Shown here in pieces: positions 10,019-18,785 of a DNA stretch of 19,797 bases (position 1 is its first letter; each line of letters begins with the position of its first letter). Under the pieces are notes generated by a model. The model saw only the letters and a program-made list of their open reading frames with translations, was not told where the DNA came from and made no database searches. The position numbers were made by a program, and so were the translations under genes. The stretch comes from Asterionellopsis glacialis (lineage: Eukaryota > Bacillariophyta > Plagiogrammaphyceae > Rhaphoneidales > Asterionellopsidaceae), in the NCBI GenBank assembly GCA_014885115.2, contig WKLE02005124.1:1-19797 (forward strand). Direction: 5' to 3'.

Positions 10019-10756
10019 CTAGTGAAAGGAATCAATAATCCAATTACCCAGCAGTATACTGATGGCATGCTCACAATTTCCATCATGATCTTGCAATACC
10101 ACAATTATTGGATACATTCCTAACTCAGTGGATAGGTTTAATAGGTCAATACTACCTGCAATGTTTTTCACATGATTTTTTTTTTCCAAATATAATTCTA
10201 TGGTATTTTGCAAAGCCTTGATGTTATCAACAGAATAGGAATGTCTTAATCCATCTTCATGGAAAAAATTTGCAAGTTTGCCATGTCCATGGTAATGCAA
10301 ACAGCTAGCCAAGCTATCATAAACACATGTTTTTCATTTTCCTTGTTGATACTTGACTTTGGGTCTTGGAAGTGGGATCCATCTGTCTGGTAATGGTTCC
10401 TTTGGTCCAACAATGTTTTTATTGGACCCTGTTGGAAGACGGACGTACTTATAGGGTCTGGTCTTGATGTGATTTTGTATACTCTTCAATACAAAGCATT
10501 TTACCCACTCTGTATTCAGAAGATGTTCTTGTCCATTTTGTAATGCTCCCGTCCAATTGCCTGTTATGATTGTACGTCTTGTATTGTTTCCTCTCGGAAC
10601 TTATTTTTTAGGAATATACCTGAGGCATTGAAATTCTGTTGCAGCTTTCAGCATATCCAGAAACGTTTGCCTATCTCTTTGTAGTTCATTTATTGTTCTG
10701 TTGTCTGACATCCAAGTCAGTGGAGCATCTGGATCTCTCAATGAATCAATTTTATG
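10019..10756 (-). pseudogene. C-terminal papain-like (Cys-His-Asp) domain of the giant gene, broken
   Basis: In the same frame as the upstream linker, this part reads DPDAPLTWMSDNRTINELQ, TAA (10601-10603), VRLPTGSNKNIVGPKEPLP, WIPLPRPKVKYQQGK, TGA (10334-10336), then KTCVYDSLASCLHYHGHG. The end is YPIIVVLQDHDGNCEHAISI and GNWIIDSFH, with TAG at 10019-10021. The candidate nucleophile is the Cys of KTCVYDS (10325-10327), followed 86 residues later by His (10067-10069) and 12 residues after that by Asp (10031-10033). Cys...His...Asp is the papain-like order, and C-x-x-x-S-x-A is a usual helix start. I recall similar C-termini in diatom transposon proteins but know no name for them. Protease activity is an inference. 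Confidence 0.5.
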
Positions 10757-11531
10757 TTAAAAGGCTTCCTTGAACTGATCTAGATTTCTAAACTCTGGCT
10801 TTCTATCCTTGCAAAATTGTGAATGGTCATTCCTGAAGGCTTCCCATTGAGCATCAAAATATCTTTGTGTAACAATTGGAAATAGTTCCAGAAAAGTATA
10901 TTCCTTATCATTTTTGTTCTGCTTTGCTGCATCCATTGCAGCCATCTTCACTTCTGCACACTCTTTTTTGATGGATTCATCAGTAATATTATATTGTGAT
11001 GCTTTTTCTGCATTCCTTTTCTTTCTTGTTTCCTTTTCTTGTTGACTTTGAAGTCTCAAATTTTCTAATTCTTTAGCTGTTAATCTTGCTGGTGGTTTAA
11101 TCTGGGGGTTTACAATTCTTTCCTCTGTATTCAATAGTGCCTTGACTTCATTTATAATTCTGGTTGGTTTATAGTTATCTAAATATGCTTTGCAAGACAT
11201 TTTTTTCTCATCATCATCTTTTTCTTCTTCTGGTTGTTCTGGAGCTTGAATGTCAGTCGTATTCTTCATTTCTTCTTGTTCTTTCTTCAATCTTCTTTGT
11301 TCTAACCATCTCCATGGTATTGTTTGACTCTCATGTAATTCAATACCATCACCTAATGAATTATTATAATCCTTTCTTACATCTGCAGTCTGCTCCTCTG
11401 CCTTGTCATCAGTGTTAGGTTCTTGTACGGTAGGAGTAGAAAGTGTAGTAGGTAGTTTTCCTTTGGATGATCTTATATAATAGTCACTCTCTTGTGTATC
11501 AACTTGAGTTATTTCTAAAGTTTGGTTTCCC
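10757..11531 (-). pseudogene. Charged coiled-coil linker of the giant protease gene
   Basis: After a shift near 11525 a single frame runs from ITQVDTQESDYYIRSS through WRWLEQRRLKKEQEEMKN, a Glu/Asp/Lys-rich block, RLTAKELENLRLQSQQEKET and YTFLELFPIVTQRYF to a TAA at 10757-10759. Composition and heptad-like Leu spacing suggest a coiled coil, probably a spacer or oligomerisation segment between the two protease-like domains. No enzymatic motif is seen. The same frame continues past the TAA into the papain-like domain. Confidence 0.5.
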
Positions 11532-12215
11532 TCAATAATTCAGGATTCTTCTTCCAATGCCTAGTCTGTAGTCTTCCATATCTTCTTTTGAATACTGCTT
11601 AACCATCCAGTCAGATTTGGATAGAGCAATGTCTTCCATGAAACAGCATTGATGAACCCCACAACTTGAGCCATCTAATTGGCCACAAACATTTTGTGAT
11701 ACTTCCTTGAAATGTACCTCTGCAGCTGCATCCCCCATTTTCATTTTCAACATATGATGGATTAAGTGTGTGTGAAATCGGTTTCTTTGGATCTTGAAGA
11801 GCCTGAATCAATAATGTTGAAATTTACATTGGTTCCTTCCTTCCAACAGTAGACACCAAACCAATGGCTGTCTTTACAAAGAGGGAAATATGCTGCTTTG
11901 TAGCCCAGTTCAAATATTTCTTCAGTATTCAAAAATTGACCACTAACATACTTTGCACCAATATTTCACTTTAATACACGATGTCTTCTATCATTTTAGG
12001 GATATGTTAAAGGATCTGGTAAAGTAAGGCCCAACTGAATACAGCTTTAATATTCTGTATAATAGTTGTTCAGATTTGTTTCAACTTCCTCATCATCCTA
12101 ACCGTGAGATGTGAGAGGACCTAGGAAAATACATCTCTTGGTTTCTTCAGTTATTGAATTGAGGACAGCGGCGTAAAACTGAACTATGTCATCATTTAAC
12201 CAAGTATCTCTACAT
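11532..12215 (-). pseudogene. Ulp1/SENP-type (C48) cysteine protease domain, broken
   Basis: The domain opens with WLNDDIVQFY (from 12202), the typical Ulp1 entry motif. The same frame then carries stops at 12098 (TAG), 12047 (TAA), 11996 (TAA) and 11966 (TGA), yet still reads on to PLCKDSHWFGVYCW and FNIIDSG. These hold the catalytic His (11864-11866) and Asp (11807-11809). Two small shifts near 11760-11800 lead to GQLDGSSCGVHQCC, with the oxyanion Gln and nucleophile Cys (11661-11663). His-Asp-Gln-Cys order and a span of ~220 residues fit the C48 family, which cleaves SUMO-like proteins. All four active-site residues survive at the DNA level although the frame is broken. Confidence in the family is high. 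Confidence 0.85.
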
Positions 12216-12568
12216 AGATATGGTCCATCACCTGTGAAGAGAGTTGGTGCATAAGGACTGAAACTTGGTGATGCTAATAATTTGTCAATCATTGCAGTTT
12301 TTGTGTTCTCGCAACAATCTTTTGGAATATCAACAAATGGGTGAAGTTCTTCAGGGTCAATCAATGGGACATGTCTTGAAATATGCTTGAAAGCTTCCTC
12401 TGTCTCAACTGGCAATTTCAAGAATTTCTCTACAGCATGCATTTCAGAAAACTTACCATATACTTCAACACCAGTTCCTTTTCTTCTAGAGTCATAGAGA
12501 ACTGTTACTTTTCTATTTGCATTGGAATAATAGTTCTCATCTTTTTGACTAAGGTCCTTTTTTATGGA

Positions 12569-13444
12569 ACAAGACTGACACAGTGGCAAACAGGAAGTGC
12601 TTGTTTTTCTTCTGTCATCAAATATCCATTTGGCACATTGTGGATGAACTGGATTTTTGCATTCAACATTATTGCAGATGAAAGGCTTGTACTGGAAACA
12701 TACAACTGGAAATTCCTTGGAATATCCACTACCATTTCTTGCATTGCCGCACATGGGTTTAAGACGGTTTTCATCACATCTCTTTCATACAACCAAGTAA
12801 GGATGTGTGTCTTCATACTGAACAGAAATTTTATAGGCCCATTGTGCTACTACTTTGTCATGAGATATCATTCTTCTGGAACAAGCACCATGTTGTGGTT
12901 TCCTACAATACAAACAATTTAGGTGTCTGCTTACACTATCCTCTGTCTTCAAACAGGAACCACAAGTAGCCTCTTTATCAGATTTTGTTGTTGATGGCCT
13001 AGGTGATGTTGTAGTTTTCTTCTGCCTTTGTTGTGCTTCTGTAGGCTTTGCAGGTGGATTTTTTTTCCTCGTCATCTGATGTAGATTGACCATCCTGGTC
13101 ATCAACAATGGCAGAAATAGCACTATCATCATCAACAGCATCATCAACCTTTTCATCTTTCTGTGGAGTTAGATGTGACCTTGTATGCTTGGCAGGTGAA
13201 ATTGATGCATCATATTCTGATTCCATTAAATATTCCTCCTCTTCCTCTACCTCTACATCTTCCTCATCAGCTATAGCAGAAACCGCACCATCATCATCAT
13301 TATCTATTTGTGCAGTTGCTGCTTCTGTTAATGGTACATGGGCAGTTGCTGGTTCTGGCTCTGGAACTATATCAATTACTGGATTTTGAGGATGTGTCTT
13401 CATTATTCCATTCTCTAAGCCATAGGTAAATTCTTCATCATCCA
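12569..13444 (-). pseudogene. Acidic segment and two PHD-like zinc fingers of the giant gene
   Basis: The frame from 13444 is rich in Asp/Glu (VEVEEEEEYLMESEYDAS). It shifts at a run of eight T (plus strand, near 13060) into a Pro/Thr/Lys-rich linker. Finger 1 (12964-12881) has C-X2-C-X12-C-X2-C-X4-H-X2-C spacing (CGSC, CLYC, QHGAC). A TGA at 12785-12787 interrupts, and the same frame continues with finger 2 (12676-12569): ICNNVEC, NPVHPQC, LPLCQSC, i.e. C-X4-C-X4-H-X2-C followed by C-X2-C. These spacings resemble PHD/treble-clef fingers that bind histone tails or proteins, but the ligand sets are incomplete and function is inferred only. They sit directly upstream of the Ulp1 domain. Confidence 0.55.
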
Positions 13445-15052
13445 CGTCAAAAACATATTTGTCTCTAGCCAGTCATCTAATACAAAAAGAACCACTGGAA
13501 AAACTTTCTGACCTTTTGTGAGTTGGTAAAGCATTGCACAACACATTTTGCTAACTTCTGAAACAAGTCTGTTATCTGACATTATTTCTTGTGGTTCTTG
13601 CAGAATCTTTTTTAGGTGATCTGATATGTTCTGGTTATCATCAATGTCATCTAGGGCTGCAACACACCCAGTCAAATCATCTGGTAAAAAATGGAGAATA
13701 TTATCATTGATGATATCATCAGGAACTTTGGGTTTTCTTTCATTATTGTATAAATCAGGATCCTCAAATTTATCTTGATATCTTTTGTTGAATCCATTTC
13801 TGATATTAGACTGGATTGCTATGTTCGGGTCAATACTTGTTTGGGCAAACATTGGCAAAGGAACACCTTGATGAGACAAAGGTGCTTCACCAGTGATATT
13901 CTATTTGGTGTGGAATACTTGAAGTAAGGACAGTATGAACTGACCCAAACCATTATTCTTCCAACTATCTGTACCCTTTATTACAAAAAACATTTTGCTG
14001 ATAACTTCTTGATGAAAAATAGTGATCCAAATCTTGACTTGATGTTCCAATGAAATTCACATATATATTGTTTCTTGTAGAGCAATATAAACATGCACCA
14101 ATTATATTAACATTATTCCAGTTACCAGGAGTAATACCTTTATGAAAACAAAGTATGGAAGAGGCATCTAATACAGCTTTGATGCTCTCAGAATCATCAA
14201 AGCATTCAGAGAAGAACTCCAGTAACTTCTCTCTAAATCAAGCAGCATTTTTGAAGGCCTAGTGCTTTCTTCCAGTTTCACAAAAATGGAAGAAGTGACC
14301 ATGGGGATGGCAAAATGTTACATCTATCAAGTAGATTGATTTTTCAAATTCTTTCTTTGGAAATGTTTGTTCAGAAATATACCTAACAAAAGAAGATACT
14401 GCCAAATGATCTACATGGACATAGTCATGTAGAGGTCTTGTGAAGAACCCACAAATTCTTGCTAGTTTGCCAGTATGCAGTCATGTAGAGGTGAAGAATT
14501 AAAAATTTCTTGCTAGTTTGTCACTACACACTATTTTTGTCTTGGGGACAATACACAGATGCCTTTTGATATCTTTATCTTCTAAAACACTTACTGATGT
14601 TTCTTCACTAGTTATAATTGTATCTGCATTGTTTGCAAGTGGCTGGTCTGATTCATTGCCAAGGACATCAAGGACAGAAGTGATTTTCTCTTATTCTGGT
14701 AGATTACTAGATTTCGACTCATCAGCAGTTGCTGTCAAAGTCTCATCTGGTATTCTGTCAAAAGGTATTAACTTTTGTTTGTCTTCAGGGTCAGTCCTCA
14801 AAGGTGTCCTGTTAAGGCCCTCCTAACTTTTTTTGCAAGGCATGGTTTCTTGAGAAAAATAGGATTTTTCTTTTGATTTGCATCCTTGCTTTGCTGGTTG
14901 CATATTAAAGCACATTGAGCCCGTGCTGTTTGTGTTGAAGGAGCTTTACTAGCTTTCTGTTTTTGCTTCTTTTTTTTTGGAGTTTTCATTTTTGAAGGTT
15001 CCCTACCATATTGGCAGCAGATCTGGCAGTAGCAATATGAGCACAAATGCAT
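13445..15052 (-). pseudogene. N-terminal part of the giant protease gene, function unknown
   Basis: The first ATG is at 15052 and gives MHLCSYCYCQICCQYGREP, Cys-rich, then a basic patch (TPKKKKQKQKASKAP) that could be a nuclear-localisation signal. A frameshift near 14800 leads to an acidic/Ser-Thr-rich stretch with a TAA. Then come GFFTRPLHDYVHVDHLAVSS, IYLIDVTFCHPHGHFFHFCE, TAG, TGA, and LDASSILCFHKGITPGNWNN. Another shift near 14000 gives GTDSWKNNGLGQFILSLLQ and the frame 13879-13415 with FAQTSIDPNIAIQSNIRN and MCCAMLYQLTKGQKVFPVV. I recognise no named domain. The region contains a local tandem duplication (14423-14522). A frameshift near 13445 joins it to the acidic segment before the zinc fingers. 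Confidence 0.45.
14423..14522 (+). repeat. Local tandem duplication (~57-bp unit) inside the giant gene
   Basis: The blocks 14423-14471 and 14479-14522 both start agtcatgtagagg and end ttgctagtttg(c/t)c, with small indels between. In the minus-strand coding frame both give KLAR followed by a Phe-Phe-Thr motif, but the 14479-14522 copy contains a TAA and a TGA lies beside it. It is probably a slippage or repair duplication acquired after the gene had lost function. Confidence 0.75.
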
Positions 15053-15380
15053 GTAGTGCACACATCACTTACTAACCTTGCTAATCTTTACAGAATGGTA
15101 TTTAAGTCAAAACCAACAGTGGGATACTGACTGCCATTGCCAAAGCTTCTGCTGTCCTGTTGTTTCTTTCAGTGCTGTTGTTGCTGTTCGAACAAAAACA
15201 AAAGAAACAAATGTGTAGGATTGTATGTAAAAACATACCAGTGTCATGGATCCAGAATGAACAACACGGTGTGGTACTGTGTGCAGGTGCAGAAACGTGC
15301 AGCCTTCTGCACAGAATGCAAATAAAAAAGAAATCCGTAAAAAATGCAAAATTCCGTAACAATTGCATGGTGTTATAGTA

Positions 15381-15506
15381 TGCACCAAATCATCCCTGTA
15401 GAGGAACACAGGGAATTATTTTGTGTATCCCTGAATAAAATACCATGCAAATTGTAGTGAGTACAAAGATGCACCAAATCATCCCTAAAAAGTACAGGGA
15501 ATTATT
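15381..15506 (+). repeat. Paired ~40-bp repeat with internal inverted arms
   Basis: The sequence tgcaccaaatcatccct ... cagggaattatt occurs at 15381-15420 and again at 15470-15506, 89 bp apart. Each unit has weak inverted arms (aatcatccct against agggaattatt) around a short loop, so each could form a small hairpin. No function is known. Confidence 0.7.
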
Positions 15507-15686
15507 GGTTGAAAAACAAGTAAATTTGCATGAACACTATGAGTTACTATGAGTTTCTATGCAGCCGCATAATTCTACCTAAAAAAAAAACACAAATCCA
15601 TGCGTAAGACACATCAGAGAGGACATTCTGGTCAATCCTGAATAGATTTTATGTGACCCTAGTAACAAAATTTATGTCGGAAATTC

Positions 15687-15987
15687 TGACATAAAAAAAT
15701 CAGACAAAAAAAGTGTCCCTTCAAGTCACCAGTCACGTAAATTTTTGTAGTACAGTCAAAAAATTAACGCCAGCCCGTCATTTTTTTACATGACACACTC
15801 ATATGATTTTTTTCTCAATTTGACATTTTTCTTTTTGCACGCCAAATTTATTTTTGCACCTGACTTGCCCCAAAAATTGTAATCCTTGACATAAAAAATT
15901 TACAGACTCACTTAAAAATTTGCACCAACTGACATAAAAAATTGTTGACTTGGCTTAATAAACAAGAACAGACTGACATAAAAAATT
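15687..15987 (+). repeat. Four copies of TGACATAAAAAA(A)TT motif, last three at 43-44 bp spacing
   Basis: Copies start at 15687, 15887, 15930 and 15974. The last three share the 14-mer tgacataaaaaatt and are spaced 43 and 44 bp, with unlike sequence between. Inverted or partial forms (tttatgtcggaaattctgac; gtcatttttttacatgac) lie nearby. Short subterminal repeats of this kind are typical of CMC/CACTA-type transposon ends, where transposase binds; they could equally be promoter sites for the adjoining genes. Confidence 0.65.
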
Positions 15988-16486
15988 AACTCTGATCCTT
16001 ACAAAAGTGTAGCAGTCACAAAAATTATGTTACACAAACAATTAAATAAGGTTTCTGCTTCATTCCCAAAAATCGTCTTACAGAAAAAAAATTGCCTGCT
16101 TAAACAAAAAAGGTTGACTGTGTCAATAAAAACAAGTGCATTTGATGAAATAAATAATATCCTACTGCAGCAATGTGAAATTGATCAGACAAATATTTTT
16201 TTGCTTTTGGGTAAAAAACCAAGTGACTGATTCATATAAAAAAAACCCACTACAAATATTTTTAATTAAACTAAACATGTTTTTTTGAAAGAATGCACTC
16301 TTTCACAACTTAAACAGCAGCACTATGCAATGATTTATGTCTAGCCCTTTTGTCATAAGACCTTGATTCCAAAACTTCTTACTCTTCAAAATCTTCCTCA
16401 AAGTCTTTGTATCTTTGTTAATATTATTGCTGTTGTTGTGGTTGTGGAAGTTGATATTATTATCTGTGTTCTACTGATTCATTTGC

Positions 16487-17663
16487 TCATATGCTTCCAT
16501 CCTCTTTGTAAACATCTGGACCCTGTCCCTTTGCCCTGCTCTTCCTATTCCATATCACTGCACATGAATTAATCATATCTTCATTGTACTGCTTGTCAAA
16601 GGTTTTACCTACCTTTGATTTTCTGTTCTTGATTACATGATAAACTAGTTCATTGTATCTCTGTAGTCCTGCAGATTTCCAACCATAAAAAGAGGAATTA
16701 CCTTCTCTCTCATCATTTGTGTATCTTGACTTGAATTGTTTTTTAGCTTTTGCATCAACAATTTGCTGATCATATATTTGTTTCCACTTGTTCCATCTAT
16801 TTTCAAGTACCAACAAACCAAAAGCTTCATCAGAAGAACTTACCAGCTCACTAATTAGATGATTCTTCCTAATAATTCTTTTCCATTTGATCCTGCCAAC
16901 AACACATCTTAAAATGCAGTCATACAAAAAGTAGTATCCATCGTTTTTATTTTCTCTCATCTCCAAAATGTCTTCCAAGCAGGTAATATTTAGGTAACCA
17001 CCTTGTAAAAGCCAAGGACAACAAAAACAATGTTTGAATTGTAAACATAAATACGCTTAATTTAAAAAAACAACATAAAACAAACAAAAAATTATACATA
17101 TTTATTTTCCTTCTTACCTTTGTTTACCATTGTGTCTCTATTTTTCTTGAGGTCTTTGTCCAACTGCACTGATATTGTTTCATCCATGTTTATTTCTGAG
17201 TTTTGAAACATAATAAGATCCTGATTTTGAATAGAGCTTTGCAAATCTGCCCTGCGTGAATTCAAAGCTGCCTTGGCAATTTTTTTGTAGGCATTCCAAT
17301 ATCCGCAAATTTCATCTTCTCCTAATGCAAACTGTTTCAAAACACGCTTGCCAAATGTTTGTCATTGCTCAAATCTTCAAATTCTACTCTGATTTTAAAA
17401 ATTCAATAGAATGAAACAATGTGTACTTTACCTTTTTTTGAACATATGTAGCTACACCAAGGTCCACTTTGACTGGCATCTGTTTTGCTAAATTATTCTG
17501 AATAAGTTTTTTTTTCCTTGGTAATTTTTTCAAGCTTGTATCGTAAATGCTCATAATCTTCCATGGAGTGATAACCAGAATCAGAGTTTGAAGTAGAACT
17601 GATACTTTCTCTGTCTGGTGATACTAACTGTTTGTCATACAATACTAATGATGTTGGTGCCAT
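16487..17663 (-). pseudogene. Third degenerate gene, family unknown, possible introns
   Basis: The likely start is the ATG at 17663 (MAPTSLVLYDKQLVS), followed by a Ser-rich stretch and YEHLRYKLEKITKEKK. A frameshift in a 9-A run (near 17512) leads to LAKQMPVKVDLGVATYVQKK. The middle part (17370-17092) has FALGEDEICGYWNAYKKIAK and NSRRADLQSS. The last part (16978-16487) has YDCILRCVVGRIKWKR, SSDEAFGLLVLENRWNKW, YGWKSAGLQRYNELVYHVI and ends at a TGA at 16487. GT...AG gaps could be introns: gtaaagtac...aaatcag near 17390-17432, and gtaagaagg...ttttacaag near 17000-17117. I recall a similar DEAF-LLVLEN protein recurring in diatom genomes near transposons but know no function. The orientation matches the giant gene. 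Confidence 0.5.
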
Positions 17664-18236
17664 GGTTTAGTTGCTTTTATAACAAACTGGAAGGCTTCTG
17701 ACGCCTTTGTTTGTGCTGTGCTTTGCTTTTGTGTAATATTGTGTGGCTTGTCTTTGACAAAATAGTTCCTGGTGCACCAAGAATGGTGAGACACTAGCTG
17801 CTCTTACTTCCTGTAGGATCTACATCAATTGTATACAAGAATGCACATATTTAGCCTTTCATAAAAAATGTTTTTTTTTTATATGTGTCTTCAATTTATA
17901 TTTATACATCATTCATAAAAATCAAAAAATCTCAGACAAAAATCAATATAGCAGCAAGGTAACCATGACATTAAATACTTCAATTTTTAATTTACTATCC
18001 TGGTGATTTAGAACCAGGCTGACTTTTTGTAATATGGGTGACAGACCTGGCCAACATTCTTCAGTACTAGGTGTTGCATAAACCTTTTTTTAGAAAACAA
18101 ATACTATTAAAAGATCATATAGATAATTCTTCATATTAATTTTTTTACCCATTTTTTAAAACTAGTAATTTACTGTATACCAAAATGCAAAAGATACATT
18201 TTCCATGTCAAAAACTTCACATGGCGTTTATCTATT
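17664..18236. other. AT-rich intergenic region, no gene seen
   Basis: Upstream of the third gene on its strand, so it may contain its promoter, but no defined signal was recognised. Long T/A runs occur (for example around 17868-17882 and 18135-18160). Neither strand shows convincing coding sequence. Confidence 0.5.
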
Positions 18237-18785
18237 CTATATTTTCTCCAATACACACCCAATTGTTTCAAGAAGGCACTCATTCAATGATATATAATAT
18301 GATTTGATTTTTTGCAAACTGCAGGACATATCATCCATTTTTATCTTGCCATCGATTTTTGAGGTTGATGGTGTTCTTTTCCCTTTCCTCGTACAAAGTT
18401 TAGGTAGAATCTGCATAGACATAATTCTTTGCCAAAAATACGCAGCCAGTCTATTTCTTTTTTTTCATTTTTTGCATAGGCTCAACAAGACATCCAATAA
18501 TGGCGGCAATGGTTCACTGCACTGTCTAAGCAACCACATCCTCTTTTTTTTTTCAAGTCAACGTTATTCTGATTTGCCAATAAGCATTTTTCTCTTCAGA
18601 ACAATATTACAAGGCTTTTCAATAGCACAGTCTTTGCCAGAACTAACAAGTTTCTGTCTGTTGTAGTTGCTGGATCTTGGCTTAAAGGGCATTCTGCTAA
18701 TGCATCCCTTTGGCAATTTGGCAAAGACACATGAACACAAGCTGTCACAAACCCGGGTTCTCTGTTTTGTAGGCATTTGTTTCAA
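18237..18785 (-). pseudogene. Unrecognised Cys/Lys-rich remnant
   Basis: Two minus-strand frames follow each other: 18785-18564 (RVCDSLCSCVFAKLPKGCIS, KDCAIEKPCNIVLKRKMLIG) and, after a shift at a run of T, about 18570-18237 (KKKRGCGCLDSAVNHCRHYW, a TGA, AAYFWQRIMSMQILPKLC, MDDMSCSLQKIKSYYIS). The Cys and Lys content and the single internal TGA resemble the decay of the neighbouring genes. Spacing of Cys residues hints at a zinc-binding region but fits no pattern I can name. It may be a fourth gene of the same element or chance open sequence. Confidence 0.25.

Larger units (their letters stand above)
10019..15052 (-). pseudogene. Giant zinc-finger / double cysteine-protease gene, broken
   Basis: A run of minus-strand frames extends from about 15052 to the TAG at 10019-10021, roughly 1,650 codons. 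The pieces are: Lys-rich N-terminus, an unassigned region, an acidic segment, two PHD-like fingers, a Ulp1/C48 protease, a Glu/Lys-rich coiled-coil stretch and a C-terminal papain-like domain. Reading frame is kept for long distances (13060-11755; 11525-10019) and broken mainly by single stop codons. That indicates one ancestral gene and not chance neighbours, though joining the N-terminal part (15052-13445) to the rest is an inference. It converges on the transposase-like gene, with stops only ~110 bp apart. Ulp1-type proteases are often carried by large eukaryotic DNA transposons (MULE, CACTA, Kolobok and others). The substrate is unknown; SUMO or another ubiquitin-like protein is the family precedent. 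Confidence 0.6.
15062..16486. other. AT-rich non-coding region between the giant gene and the third gene
   Basis: About 1.4 kb with many A/T runs and no convincing coding sequence. A 67-codon open frame on the plus strand at 16027-16230 has no recognisable motif. The region is upstream of the giant gene and downstream of the third gene, so it could hold the former's promoter. It contains two short repeat families, annotated separately, and many gtca/tgac words beside A-runs. Confidence 0.5.

Noticed and set aside
2528..12787. Altered genetic code with stops read as Gln/Trp
   Set aside because: TGA occupies both Trp-like and Arg-like family positions, and true frameshifts and a palm deletion are also present, so decay is simpler.
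11164..13389. Plus-strand open frames opposite the giant protease gene
   Set aside because: The minus strand has zinc-finger and Ulp1 motifs over the same span; the plus-strand frames are low-complexity Ser/Phe-rich shadows.
15102..15409. Overlapping small open frames on both strands
   Set aside because: Multiple mutually overlapping frames with no motif in a repeat-bearing non-coding stretch.
15687..15987. CRISPR-like array
   Set aside because: Units are short A-rich motifs with only three regular spacings in a eukaryotic context; no cas genes.
16027..16230. 67-codon plus-strand open frame in the AT-rich gap
   Set aside because: Too short, no motif, AT-driven composition; left unannotated as a gene.
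18304..18666. 120-codon plus-strand hydrophobic open frame
   Set aside because: Phe/Leu-rich translation of T-runs opposite a Cys/Lys-rich minus-strand frame; no membrane-protein architecture is convincing.
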